A DNA stretch of 64,000 nucleotides from Burkholderiaceae bacterium (GTDB lineage Bacteria > Pseudomonadota > Gammaproteobacteria > Burkholderiales > Burkholderiaceae): contig CANJBQ010000007.1 of NCBI GenBank assembly GCA_947472645.1, forward strand, positions 1 through 64,000. The letters are read 5' to 3'. The position numbers were made by a program, and so were the translations under genes. How positions within the stretch are numbered: position 1 is the first letter of the stretch; each line of letters starts with the position of its first letter. Positions 1 to 8,910 of the stretch are shown here, in pieces. Below the pieces are notes generated by a model that saw nothing but the letters and a program-made list of their open reading frames with translations, searched no databases and was not told where the DNA came from.

Positions 1-724
1 CTGTTTCGCTGGCGGTTGGTACATCTGGGAAAAAGACGGAGCGTTTTGAACCAGTTACTGCGAGAAGGCGGATTGCCTTTGAGCGAATCTGAGGTACTAA
101 GGGGCCTAAAATTTCAACCGCGGCATCTACTTGCCCACCTCGAAGAGCGGTAATGACTGCGGGGGTTCCATTAAATGGAACGACTTGTATATCGAGGCTA
201 GCATTACTTTTAAAGAGTTCTGCCGCAAGGTGTTGGGTACTACCAATATTAATACTTGCTAGGTTTAATTTGCCAGGGTTATTCTGGGCAGCAAGTATGA
301 GGTCTTTAAGTTGAAGGTTTTTGGATGTCTCATTTACCACAATGGCGATATCAAAATAGCCGAGCGTGGATAAATGTTCAAAGTCTTTAATAGGGTCGAA
401 GGATAGCTTTTGGAACAAATTAGCAGTAATGGCGGTGCCGTTTGACATGAGAAGAAGGGTATAGCCATCTGGTTCAGCTTTTGCGACCATATCTGCAGCA
501 ACGACACCCCCAGCGCTGGGTTTATTATCCACCACCACGCTTTGACCTAAGCGAGAGCTCATTTTTTGGGCAACAATACGTGCAGTTAAGTCAGCAATCC
601 CTCCAGGACCAAAAGGTACGACGATCTTAATCGGTTTCGATGGAAAACTTTGACCTACGGCTAGCGTACTGTAAAGCACACCTAGCCATAAAGTGATGAT
701 TAACCGGATGAGAGAGAAGTTCAT
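1..724 (-). CDS. Bug/TctC-family periplasmic receptor, partial
   Basis: This is the N-terminal 241 codons of a tripartite tricarboxylate transporter (TTT) substrate-binding protein; the 3' end lies beyond the window start. A hydrophobic signal peptide is followed by the family hallmark FPSKPIKIVVPFGPGG and then ADLTARIVAQ, as in Bug proteins that bind carboxylates in the periplasm. Later family landmarks also read through: DNKPSAGG, PDGYTLL, NPGKLNLAS and VPTASE. No TctA or TctB membrane subunit is visible next to it, which is usual for the many orphan Bug receptors of Burkholderiales. The ligand cannot be told from sequence. The ATG at 722-724 begins the signal peptide. A Fur-box-like sequence lies 33 bases upstream. 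Confidence 0.93.
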   Translation of the reverse strand, partial: MNFSLIRLIITLWLGVLYSTLAVGQSFPSKPIKIVVPFGPGGIADLTARIVAQKMSSRLGQSVVVDNKPSAGGVVAADMVAKAEPDGYTLLLMSNGTAITANLFQKLSFDPIKDFEHLSTLGYFDIAIVVNETSKNLQLKDLILAAQNNPGKLNLASINIGSTQHLAAELFKSNASLDIQVVPFNGTPAVITALRGGQVDAAVEILGPLVPQIRSKAIRLLAVTGSKRSVFFPDVPTASET

Positions 725-756
725 GTTAGGCCCAAAGTTGTATCTTAGCGTATGAA

Positions 757-775
757 TAGAATGACAATCATCATC
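757..775. promoter_or_regulatory. Fur-box-like site
   Basis: The 19 bases from 757 match the classical Fur consensus (GATAATGATAATCATTATC) at 15 of 19 positions by my alignment. The site sits in the divergent gap between the Bug receptor and the secreted unknown protein, so it could act on either. It is a pattern match only; no -10/-35 assignment is attempted. Confidence 0.4.
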
Positions 776-903
776 ATAAACTGTCTACGATATTGACCAC
801 AAAAGTAAATTATGCGGTTTCGACAGAAAATAATGTTATAAAGAACATTATTATTTTTACTGCATTGATATTACTCATGATCTTGTTTATTCATTTTTCC
901 CTA

Positions 904-1935
904 ATGGTTCTCAAACGATTCTTTAAAAGTAGCCTTCAAAAAGCCATGTTCTTAGGTCTTGTTGTTTCTTTACCCAGCATGGCACAGGTATCAAACAATC
1001 CCTCAAATGAGCAGTTAAAACCACTTTTAAATGTTTCTTGCCCTAATTTTCAGCAGACCGTTGAAAATTATCAGAAAAAGTTTGTTATCAAGATGGCGAA
1101 TTGGAGTTCGACGCATTTATCACAAGCGCAGTACCAAACGGTTTTTTATCCTTTTTCTGGGCCAGATATCGTCACTGCGATGTCTTTATACCCAAAGGCT
1201 AATTATTACGTATTGGTTGCCGATCAAGTGCCTGAGTACGCTTTCATTAAAAGTCCCGAACAACTGAAGAGTTCCTCCCAGGAGTTTGAGTGTCAAATGC
1301 TGACCAATTTTTCTAGGCGGGGTTATTACTTAACGAATGATCTGATTGGTAAAAATGGTCCTAAGCCAAGATTTATTAAGTTACTGATTTATAACTTAGC
1401 ATTTGCTCAGGCGCAGATCAATGAAATACAGATACTATCGATTAACGCAGAAGGCAGGATCTTTCCGATAGAGCAGGGTCAAGAGCCTAATGGCGTACGT
1501 TTCATCATCGATACAAAAGATGGGCGCGCTGTTACTATTGATTATATTAGTGCGAATATTTCAGATAGTGGTTTAAAAAATAGTCCAAATTTTGTAAAGG
1601 CTTTTGAGCGAAAAGCGCAAGAGGCAGTGCTCATTAAATCGGCATCGCATTTATTACAGAATAGTTATTTCTCGACGATGAAAACGATTTTAGTTGAGCG
1701 CCCTCGTTGGTTGACGCAAGATGAGACAGGACTCGATATTGTGCCTTTATCGGAAAGTTATCAGTTACTACTTTTTGGTAAGTTTATTACCCCGAATCAG
1801 CTTTGGGCTAAAAGCCCATCAGCACAGCGCTTAGCAAAATATTATGAAGAGCACGCTAGTAACCAAGAATTACCATTCCTCTTGGGATATGAAAAATCGG
1901 GCGGCTCGATGTTGATGATTGGCCAGCGCAAATAA
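904..1935 (+). CDS. Secreted protein of unknown function, FYPFSGPD motif
   Basis: I do not recognise a named family. The reading frame is open from 793 (TTG), but the ATG at 904 gives a conventional signal peptide: positive n-region MVLKRFFKSS, hydrophobic core, and SMAQ before the mature part. The mature protein of about 315 residues carries FYPFSGPD at residues 81-88 (numbered from 904), followed by an alternating hydrophobic stretch (YYVLVADQVPEY) and a C-terminal LGYEKSGGSMLMIGQ. No transmembrane segment is seen after the signal. No clear Shine-Dalgarno supports 793, 877, 904 or 946, so the start is uncertain. The stop codon abuts the stop of the convergent peptidase gene with no base between. 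A periplasmic or surface location is inferred. Confidence 0.75.
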   Translation: MVLKRFFKSSLQKAMFLGLVVSLPSMAQVSNNPSNEQLKPLLNVSCPNFQQTVENYQKKFVIKMANWSSTHLSQAQYQTVFYPFSGPDIVTAMSLYPKANYYVLVADQVPEYAFIKSPEQLKSSSQEFECQMLTNFSRRGYYLTNDLIGKNGPKPRFIKLLIYNLAFAQAQINEIQILSINAEGRIFPIEQGQEPNGVRFIIDTKDGRAVTIDYISANISDSGLKNSPNFVKAFERKAQEAVLIKSASHLLQNSYFSTMKTILVERPRWLTQDETGLDIVPLSESYQLLLFGKFITPNQLWAKSPSAQRLAKYYEEHASNQELPFLLGYEKSGGSMLMIGQRK

Positions 1936-3360
1936 TCAGTTAAGAAGGGTAGAGAACAACACCATGTTTTTGGTCAGTTGATCTTGGTCTACAGGACGCA
2001 AAGTCCATAAATCTAACTCTAAGCCACTCGATAATGGATTTAGATAGACGCCATTTTTACGGATTTCAAAGTGGAGGTGCGGTCCTGTGGAATGCCCTGT
2101 GGAGCCTACGTAACCGATTTCCAAGCCCCGGCGGACCTCACTCCCTACAGAGAGCTCAGGATTAAAGGCGCTTAAGTGTGCGTAGTAGGTCTTGTAGTTT
2201 CCTGGATGTTCAATTATGACAAGATTCCCATATCCTGCCCAGGCGCCATAGTGCACAATTTTTCCATTGGCCACAGCATAGATCGGAGTGCCTGGTGGCG
2301 CAGCAAAATCTATGCCTTGATGGCCAATAAAACCAGTGTAATACTGCTTGACAACCACATTTTTATTGCCACGCTTGACGACTTTGGGGCGTGAGCTAGT
2401 TGCTGCAACATTACCCACACCTCGTGATATACGAGTGTAGTTTAGTGGGTTAATCCAAAAGTTTTGTTCGAGTTCCGTACCTGTTGAGGAAAAAAATCCT
2501 CCGGCTAAATCTTCGCGCTCTACCCAAAAAGCATTGGCCAAAATACTCTTTTGAGAAGCGTTCAGAATTTCTAGACTAATGACTTGAGCCCACTTATTTT
2601 TTCCGCCAGCATCATAGACAACTTTAGCAAAATGTTGCTCATTCGAATTTATTTTTGGGTAGAGCTCTTTGACTAGGGAGGCAAGTTCCCAAATTAGTTC
2701 TGGTGGAATTGAGGTAGTGGCTTGATTAGCTTTATAGACTACTAGATTATTTAAATCAATTATCACTTCTAAATAGGCCTCAAAACCAGTTCCTAGAACT
2801 TGTGAATCAACTAAGAATCCATCGGTATTTGGTGATCGATGTAAGGTCACGAGCGTCGTAGAGATATCTTTTTTTTCATTATTTAGAATAGAAAAGGCTT
2901 GAATCTGCCCATTCATATTAATGGACGCTGCATAAGGTAAACACTGGGATTTCAGGTCTTTTAAAAATTGAGGCACTTGTCGGTCAAAAGAGTCGACAAA
3001 TTCTTGATCGGAGATATTGATGTTTTGTAAAAAGCCTTGTATGGATTTACTCATGGCTCCACAGCCTTTTTTGAGGATATAGCGTTGTGATGAGTAGTTT
3101 GGTTTGATGACTTCAGGGCTTGGAGTTTTGAGAATATTTTCAATAATGTTGGGAGTGGGTAAGGGCTCTCCCGAGAAGTTCAGGGACTCGTTATAGGTAT
3201 TGCTATAGGGTTTTAAATAGGTTTGAGGTGCTGATGAATTGGTACTTTGCTTTGCGTTAGGAGCCGCACGTGTTTTTTTGGCAAAGGCAGTTTGATTAAC
3301 GCTAATGAATAAAATACCAAAAATCAACAATAGTCCATATCGTTTAAAACTTTTGGTCAA
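1936..3360 (-). CDS. M23-family murein endopeptidase
   Basis: This is a 474-residue secreted peptidase with a C-terminal LytM/M23 domain, the family that cuts peptide cross-links in peptidoglycan. Zinc ligands are readable as H347 and D351 (HQGIDFAAP) and H430 in HLHFEIR at 428-434; the catalytic H395 sits in YYAHL. All key residues are intact, so activity is likely. The first 27 residues form a signal peptide ending around AFA. Residues 100-300 form an N-terminal domain that I do not recognise, and no LysM motif is seen. The start is TTG at 3358-3360, overlapping the stop of the upstream hydrolase gene (TTGA), which suggests translational coupling. The 3' end touches the convergent gene directly. 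Confidence 0.93.
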   Translation of the reverse strand: MTKSFKRYGLLLIFGILFISVNQTAFAKKTRAAPNAKQSTNSSAPQTYLKPYSNTYNESLNFSGEPLPTPNIIENILKTPSPEVIKPNYSSQRYILKKGCGAMSKSIQGFLQNINISDQEFVDSFDRQVPQFLKDLKSQCLPYAASINMNGQIQAFSILNNEKKDISTTLVTLHRSPNTDGFLVDSQVLGTGFEAYLEVIIDLNNLVVYKANQATTSIPPELIWELASLVKELYPKINSNEQHFAKVVYDAGGKNKWAQVISLEILNASQKSILANAFWVEREDLAGGFFSSTGTELEQNFWINPLNYTRISRGVGNVAATSSRPKVVKRGNKNVVVKQYYTGFIGHQGIDFAAPPGTPIYAVANGKIVHYGAWAGYGNLVIIEHPGNYKTYYAHLSAFNPELSVGSEVRRGLEIGYVGSTGHSTGPHLHFEIRKNGVYLNPLSSGLELDLWTLRPVDQDQLTKNMVLFSTLLN

Positions 3361-4298
3361 TTTGATTTCCTAAGAAAGTTTTCTAAATCCATATTAAATT
3401 CATCAGCTTGATCAACAAATAAAGCATGACCAGCATTATTGTCATAGATTTTGAATTCACCTTTTGGGTGTTTTTCAGTCATAAGGACAGCTTGTTCAGA
3501 GTATCTAGGAGTAATAGCATACCAAATTGGAACTTGGGTACTGTAAACAGTATCTCGATAGTATTCTCTTGCATAGGGTTTCCTGAGAATAGCAAATGCG
3601 CTTTCGGGAGTATTTGATAATCTCAACGCTGAGTTTTCGACAGTTTTTATGAAGCCTGGGGGTGGGGTGGATTTAAAGATGGCATTCACGAACCCCTTAA
3701 TATATTGGGTAAATTTTTCGGTCGTCATCTTTGGTGAACGCCCCGATGTTTTGGATTTAGGGGGAGATCCTTCTCCAATCGAATTGTCGATGAGAACTAA
3801 ACTATTGAGACCTTGTTCGCCATAACGATGGACATAATCAAGAGCTTCCATAACGCCTAGAGACCAGCCAACGAGGGTGAAGTTGTTTGTTTTTGTTTTA
3901 TCTAATAATTCTTTGATATCTCTGGCTCGCAGTGCTGCCAAATTAGCTCCGAGATAAATTTGAGATTTCCCTTGTGAACGGGGGCTAAAGGAAATGACCC
4001 TGTAATCTTTAGAGAAATAATTCAGTTGGGCATTAAATATTTCTGCAGGCATTAGCCAGCCGGGGATAAACAACAGAGTTTGTTCCCCACTACCACCAAT
4101 CAGGTATTGGAGCTTGATGTTGTCTGATGTAGTAAAACTTTTTTCTTGAATATCAGGTGCCAGAGTTAAATTTTGAGCATGAATAGGATGAACGTTGATT
4201 CCTAACAACAAAAAAAGACATACAAACGTCAAAAATAGATATTTTTTATATTCAAGGATGATAATGCTAAATTGCATAATAGATTCTAAACCCTTCAT
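3357..4298 (-). CDS. Secreted alpha/beta hydrolase
   Basis: This is an alpha/beta-hydrolase-fold enzyme of about 313 residues. Family features are FIPGWLMP (oxyanion-hole region), SFSPRSQGKS, the nucleophile elbow GWSLG (serine at residue 146 counted from 4298), LIDNS, and the catalytic histidine in NAGHALFVD near the C terminus. A hydrophobic stretch followed by PIHAQ looks like a signal peptide, so it probably acts outside the cytoplasm. The open frame begins at 4337, but that would overlap the start of the divergent permease; ATG 4298 or 4277 is more likely. The motif AGGAGG (complement of 4313-4318) is the only good ribosome site in reach. The substrate is unknown, although coupling to the M23 gene suggests a cell-envelope role. 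Confidence 0.85.
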   Translation of the reverse strand: MKGLESIMQFSIIILEYKKYLFLTFVCLFLLLGINVHPIHAQNLTLAPDIQEKSFTTSDNIKLQYLIGGSGEQTLLFIPGWLMPAEIFNAQLNYFSKDYRVISFSPRSQGKSQIYLGANLAALRARDIKELLDKTKTNNFTLVGWSLGVMEALDYVHRYGEQGLNSLVLIDNSIGEGSPPKSKTSGRSPKMTTEKFTQYIKGFVNAIFKSTPPPGFIKTVENSALRLSNTPESAFAILRKPYAREYYRDTVYSTQVPIWYAITPRYSEQAVLMTEKHPKGEFKIYDNNAGHALFVDQADEFNMDLENFLRKSN

Positions 4299-4321
4299 AC
4301 ATTTTATAGTGCCTCCTAATA

Positions 4322-5656
4322 ATGCCTCAATCTTCATCTAGCAAGACCGTTACACCCCAAAAGTCACTACGCACTTTTGACATTGTTTGTCTTATTGTAG
4401 GTACTATTTTAGGCGCCGGTATATTTAGAGTGCCCTCCATGGTTGCCGGGCAATTAAATAGCGAATCAGCAATTTTAATTGCCTGGTTGCTCGGTGGGCT
4501 TATCTCGGTTATTGGCGCACTATGTTATGCAGAACTTGCCACTGCTTATCCTAATGTAGGGGGAGAATACCATTTTTTACAAAAAGCTTATGGTCAAAAG
4601 CTAGCATTTTTATATGGATGGGCTCGTTCCATCGTGATCGTCACAGGATCCTTAGGCATTTTAGGGATTACCTTGGGTGACTATATGACAAATATCATCC
4701 CCCTTGGGGCTTATTCATCGTCTATTTGGGCGATTATTGTTGTCATTGCCTTAAGTTTTTTAAATGCGATAGGGATTAAAGAAGGTAAAACGGCTCAAAA
4801 TATATTTACGATCTTTGAAGTGCTAGGAGTACTTGCGATTATTGTCACAGGATTTTTAGTAGAGGGATCTAGCACGCCTGTGGTGCAACAGCAACTTACA
4901 GAGCCGAGTTTTGGTGCTGCAAGTTTAGCCATTGTTTTTGTATTATTGACATATGGTGGGTGGAACGAGGCTGCTTATGTTTCAGCTGAGGCTGTTGATC
5001 AACGCCGCGGGATATTAAAAGCACTTTTAATTGGTATTGGTTTAGTAACTATTTTGTATATTTTAGTCAATCTTGCCTTATTACATGCTTTTGGTGTTGA
5101 AAAAATGGGCCAGTCGAGTGCGATTGCCAGTGATTTATTTGATCTAGCATATGGCCATCAATCGGCCATTTTATTTAGTTCAATTGTTGTTTTTTCTTGT
5201 TTAAATTCGATTAATGCAACGATTATTTTTGGCTCGAGAAGTAGTTTTGCCTTAGGGCAAGATTGGAAGATATTTTCTTGGATTGGTGAGTGGCACGTTT
5301 CTGGAACCCCTAGAAAAGCTATTTTTTTGCAATGCTTGATTGCTATTATTCTGATTTTAGGCGCATCTTTAGAGCGTGAAAGTTTTAAATCCTTAGTAGA
5401 GTTTACCGCCCCAGTATTTTGGTTTTTTATTTTATTGATTGGAATTTCCATCTTTATTTTACGGAGAAAAAATCCTGGGCTAGTGATTCCTTGTCCAGTT
5501 CCTTTTTATCCTGTATTACCCATTCTATTTGTTCTGACTGTAGCTTGGTTACTCTGGTCGAGTATTGCTTATTCAGGTTGGGGTGCTTTATATGGAGTTG
5601 CTTGCTTAGCGGTAGGGGCTGTAATATTATTTATTGAGTCAAAAAAGAATTTTTGA
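4322..5656 (+). CDS. APC-family amino acid permease
   Basis: This is a 444-residue integral membrane transporter with about twelve hydrophobic segments. The first helix carries VGTILGAGIFRVP, the glycine-rich unwound segment that defines amino acid-polyamine-organocation transporters. The next loop, YAELATAYPNVGGEYHFL, matches the conserved (A/S)ELATAYP-x-GG region. It is expected to take up or exchange amino acids across the inner membrane; specificity cannot be assigned. The start at 4322 is supported because family homology begins by about residue 18. No obvious Shine-Dalgarno precedes it, and the ATG lies within 25 bases of the divergent hydrolase start, so the two promoters must overlap. 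Confidence 0.9.
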   Translation: MPQSSSSKTVTPQKSLRTFDIVCLIVGTILGAGIFRVPSMVAGQLNSESAILIAWLLGGLISVIGALCYAELATAYPNVGGEYHFLQKAYGQKLAFLYGWARSIVIVTGSLGILGITLGDYMTNIIPLGAYSSSIWAIIVVIALSFLNAIGIKEGKTAQNIFTIFEVLGVLAIIVTGFLVEGSSTPVVQQQLTEPSFGAASLAIVFVLLTYGGWNEAAYVSAEAVDQRRGILKALLIGIGLVTILYILVNLALLHAFGVEKMGQSSAIASDLFDLAYGHQSAILFSSIVVFSCLNSINATIIFGSRSSFALGQDWKIFSWIGEWHVSGTPRKAIFLQCLIAIILILGASLERESFKSLVEFTAPVFWFFILLIGISIFILRRKNPGLVIPCPVPFYPVLPILFVLTVAWLLWSSIAYSGWGALYGVACLAVGAVILFIESKKNF

Positions 5657-5718
5657 CCATTTATTAAAATATTCATCAATCTTTGTTAAGGTTGAATGCA
5701 TTCATCATAGGAGACATC

Positions 5719-5961
5719 ATGAAATCAATCGTATTGGCTGTTGCTGCTTTATTCGCCCTCAATATTGCTTATGCTGACAACAGTTGTGAAATGAAGGCGG
5801 CTGAGAAAAAGCTGAACGGCGCCGCTAAAAATAGTTTTATTAAAAAATGTGAAAAAGATGCTCGCCTTGCCTGTGAAAATGACGATATTAGTAAAAGAAC
5901 GAATGGTGCGGCAAAAGAGGCTCATATTAAAAAATGCCTTAAAGACTCTTTAGGAAGCTAG
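5719..5961 (+). CDS. psiF: PsiF-family small periplasmic protein
   Basis: This is an 80-residue precursor with a signal peptide ending in AYA, then two copies of a short cysteine-containing helix-hairpin unit. Unit one is CEMKAAEKKLNGAAKNSF followed by IKKCEKDA; unit two is CENDDISKRTNGAAKEAH followed by IKKCLKDS. The LNGAAK-x2-F-x-KKC signature is that of PsiF, a phosphate-starvation-inducible protein of unknown mechanism in E. coli. The ATG at 5719 is preceded by TAGGAG with about five bases of spacing, so I prefer it over the in-frame ATG at 5683. It lies just upstream of the glutamate-synthase-like gene in the same direction, 12 bases apart. No Pho box was identified. Confidence 0.85.
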   Translation: MKSIVLAVAALFALNIAYADNSCEMKAAEKKLNGAAKNSFIKKCEKDARLACENDDISKRTNGAAKEAHIKKCLKDSLGS

Positions 5962-5973
5962 GTAAACTAACTC

Positions 5974-7605
5974 ATGATCAAAACTTTGCGTATTTTTTCA
6001 AGGTATGTTCCCTGGTGGCTATGTATATTTTTTGCTATTGTTTATGTTCTTGAGATTTATGCTGGAATTTATAATGTTAAGAACTTTCTATTGAGTGGTG
6101 GCTTAGTATTTTTAAGCGTGGTCGGTTTTTCTGATATCACGCAAAAAAAGCATGCGATTTTGCGAAACTACCCGGTCGCAGGGCATTTACGGTTTTTATT
6201 TGAAACCTTTCGCCCTGAAATTCGGCAATATCTATTAGAGTCAGATACTGAGAAGTTACCTTTTTCTAGAAATCAGCGCGCGTTAGTTTATCAACGTGCT
6301 AAAGGGGCATCGGACAAAAGACCGCTTGGTACGATTGAGGATATTTACCAAAATGGTACAGAGTGGTTGATGCACACGATTAGTCCAAAGCCACATATCC
6401 AACCAGAAAATTTACGGGTGTTAGTCGGTGGCCCTCAATGTCAAAAACCATATTCGATTTCGGTATTTAATGTTTCAGCGATGAGTTTTGGATCCCTATC
6501 TGGTAATGCCATTATGGCGTTAAATAAGGGCGCTAAAATGGGTGGGTTCGCACACGATACGGGAGAAGGATCTGTATCTGACTATCACCGTCGTTATGGC
6601 GGTGATTTGATTTGGGAGTTAGGGTCAGGATATTTTGGATGCAGAACAGCCGAGGGCAAATTTGATCCCGTCAAGTTTTCTCAGGTTGCCTGTGAGCCGC
6701 AGATCAAAATGATTGAGATTAAGATCTCCCAAGGAGCTAAGCCTGGACATGGAGGTGTTTTACCTGCCGCAAAAATTACACCTGAAATCGCTAAGGCCCG
6801 AGGTATTCCGATGGGTGTAGATTGTGTTTCTCCGGCAGGGCATTCTGCCTTTGATACACCGCTAGAGTTGATGCAATTTATTGTTCAGCTCAGAGAGCTA
6901 TCTGGAGGTAAGCCAATCGGATTTAAGCTTTGTATTGGAAAACTCCATGAGTGGTTTGCCATTGTTAAAGCCATGCTTGAAACAAAGATTACTCCCGATT
7001 TTATTGTGATAGATGGTAGTGAAGGTGGCACAGGTGCGGCACCAGTTGAGTTTGTCGATCATATGGGTACCCCAATGAGAGATGCTTTACGGATGGTTCA
7101 TATGTCCTTGATTGGAGCTGGTCTGCGTGATCAAGTGAAGTTAGGGGTTGCGGGCAAGATTATTTCTGCCTTTGATATTACGAGGGCTTGTGCTATTGGT
7201 GCAGATTGGTGTAACTCGGCACGTGGATTTATGTTTGCGGTGGGTTGTATACAGGCCAGAAGTTGTCATACCGATTTGTGTCCTACTGGCGTTGCAACAC
7301 AAGACGCGATGCGTCAAAGGGCGCTGGATCCGGAGGATAAGTCGCATCGAGTATTTCATTATCATCAAAATACCTTGGTAGCTTTAGGCGAGTTATTAGT
7401 GGCTGCTGGGTTTTCGCATACTTCGCAACTTGATGCAAATGCTATCATTAGAAGAAATGAACATGGGGTGGCAATGCCTCTTGGTAAAAATCTACTTCAT
7501 TTAGAGCCTAACGCTTTATTAACATCAGATGCAGAAAATTATCTTAATGATCATTTTGAAGGTTTAGGGGATTATTGGAAAGCAGCTTCGACAACTAATT
7601 GGTAG
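5974..7605 (+). CDS. Membrane-anchored FMN-binding glutamate-synthase-like protein
   Basis: This 543-residue protein has the synthase domain of glutamate synthase (GltB C-terminal half) without the glutaminase domain. Two N-terminal hydrophobic segments (about residues 13-30 and 36-52) anchor it in the membrane. The TIM-barrel part shows SAMSFGSLS, GEGSVSDYH, KPGHGG and IDGSEGGTGAAP, typical flavin-site motifs. Cysteines C425, C431 and C436 have the C-x5-C-x4-C spacing of the GltB 3Fe-4S cluster (GCIQARSCHTDLCPTGVATQ). The family is widespread, and its reaction is not settled; without the amidotransferase domain it cannot use glutamine as GltB does. It is followed after 12 bases by a TAXI receptor, suggesting a shared substrate or transcript. 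Confidence 0.9.
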   Translation: MIKTLRIFSRYVPWWLCIFFAIVYVLEIYAGIYNVKNFLLSGGLVFLSVVGFSDITQKKHAILRNYPVAGHLRFLFETFRPEIRQYLLESDTEKLPFSRNQRALVYQRAKGASDKRPLGTIEDIYQNGTEWLMHTISPKPHIQPENLRVLVGGPQCQKPYSISVFNVSAMSFGSLSGNAIMALNKGAKMGGFAHDTGEGSVSDYHRRYGGDLIWELGSGYFGCRTAEGKFDPVKFSQVACEPQIKMIEIKISQGAKPGHGGVLPAAKITPEIAKARGIPMGVDCVSPAGHSAFDTPLELMQFIVQLRELSGGKPIGFKLCIGKLHEWFAIVKAMLETKITPDFIVIDGSEGGTGAAPVEFVDHMGTPMRDALRMVHMSLIGAGLRDQVKLGVAGKIISAFDITRACAIGADWCNSARGFMFAVGCIQARSCHTDLCPTGVATQDAMRQRALDPEDKSHRVFHYHQNTLVALGELLVAAGFSHTSQLDANAIIRRNEHGVAMPLGKNLLHLEPNALLTSDAENYLNDHFEGLGDYWKAASTTNW

Positions 7606-7617
7606 AAATGGACAAGA

Positions 7618-8910
7618 ATGAATTTGACAAAATATATAGCAACAGCAGTTATTGCAGTCATCTTGATGATTGTGTTGGCATTACATTATTTGGTACCAGC
7701 CCCACCGCGAAAAATTGTCATCGCTACTGGTGGCAAAACAGGTCAATATTATCGATTAGGTAATTTATATAAAGCCGAGTTTGAGAAATATGGCATTCAA
7801 GTTGAGGTTTTATCCACGAAGGGGTCAGTTGAAAATTTAGAACTCATTAATGACTCTAGTAAAAAAGTTGATATAGCTCTTATACAGTCAGGGACAGGGT
7901 CGGCGAAGCAATATCCACAATTAGAATCTTTGGCCGGAGTATTTTTTGAACCATTGTGGGTAGTTTATCGGGAGGATTCTTTTAAATCTTTGGGGCGACC
8001 TCCTGAAAAGATTGGCGAAATCGTTAAGAAAAAAATGTCGATTGGAATTCAGGGGAGTGGAACTCGCAATCTTGTCGAAAAAATATTTTCTTTAGAAAAT
8101 ATTACTCCTGAAGGACCTAATATTCTGGGGCTCAATACCGACGACTCATTAAAGAAGTTGCAATCTGGCGACATTGATGTCATGTTTATTTGTGTCAATG
8201 ATCGCGCGGAGATTATGCAAAAGATATTTTCTGATCCTCATTTAAAGATCATGTCTTTAGCGAAGGCGTATGGTTATCCCATAAAAATGAATGGTTTAAC
8301 GGTAGTCAATGTCAAAAGATCCACATTAAATATTCTAAATGACTCACCTGACCGTGATATTTTGTTATTAGCACCAACGGCAGAAATTGTTGCAAGAAAT
8401 GACATTCATCCTGCTATTGTTTCATTAGTTATTGATATTTCTCAGGAGTTATTATCCAAGCCCGATGTATTGAGTGAAGAAAAACATTTTCCTAATCCTA
8501 ATCATTTAAGCTTTACAAACAATGAGGACTCACAAAAGGTGATGCGAGAGGGCCCTAGCTTCTTACACCGTTATTTGCCGTTTTGGTTCGCTGTCTGGGT
8601 TGATCGAATTCTTCGCGTTGCTATTCCACTGTTGGCAATTCTTATTCCGGTTGTGAATTTCGTGCCTGGGATTATTGCCTATCGTGTCAAGTTGAAATTT
8701 GCCGTGATTTATAAAGAGTTGAAATCGATAGAAGGTATCATTCGAAGCGGGCAATTTGATGAAGTGAAGATTGATCAGCAGTTACGTATCCTTCAAGAAA
8801 GAACTCTTGGACTACGAGTCTCTCAATTAAACAATAAAGATCTTTATGATCTTTTAGGTCACATTGGGGAATGTCGTGAACGTATTCAGACGTTACGAAC
8901 TACTGGATGA
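7618..8910 (+). CDS. TAXI-type TRAP receptor with membrane tethers at both ends
   Basis: This 430-residue protein contains a TAXI-family periplasmic ligand-binding domain: IATGGKTGQYYRLGN near residue 35, VLSTKGSVENLELI, and ALIQSGTG. TAXI proteins normally deliver ligands to TRAP transporters. The N-terminal hydrophobic segment has no clear cleavage site, so it probably stays as an anchor. A second membrane stretch (about residues 335-360, RVAIPLLAILIPVVNFVPG) is followed by a charged C-terminal tail of about 70 residues. This differs from a free receptor and is common to the longer TAXI proteins. No TRAP membrane subunit is in the window. Its 3' end overlaps the convergent protease gene by 11 bases. 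A sensory or accessory role is an inference. Confidence 0.88.
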   Translation: MNLTKYIATAVIAVILMIVLALHYLVPAPPRKIVIATGGKTGQYYRLGNLYKAEFEKYGIQVEVLSTKGSVENLELINDSSKKVDIALIQSGTGSAKQYPQLESLAGVFFEPLWVVYREDSFKSLGRPPEKIGEIVKKKMSIGIQGSGTRNLVEKIFSLENITPEGPNILGLNTDDSLKKLQSGDIDVMFICVNDRAEIMQKIFSDPHLKIMSLAKAYGYPIKMNGLTVVNVKRSTLNILNDSPDRDILLLAPTAEIVARNDIHPAIVSLVIDISQELLSKPDVLSEEKHFPNPNHLSFTNNEDSQKVMREGPSFLHRYLPFWFAVWVDRILRVAIPLLAILIPVVNFVPGIIAYRVKLKFAVIYKELKSIEGIIRSGQFDEVKIDQQLRILQERTLGLRVSQLNNKDLYDLLGHIGECRERIQTLRTTG

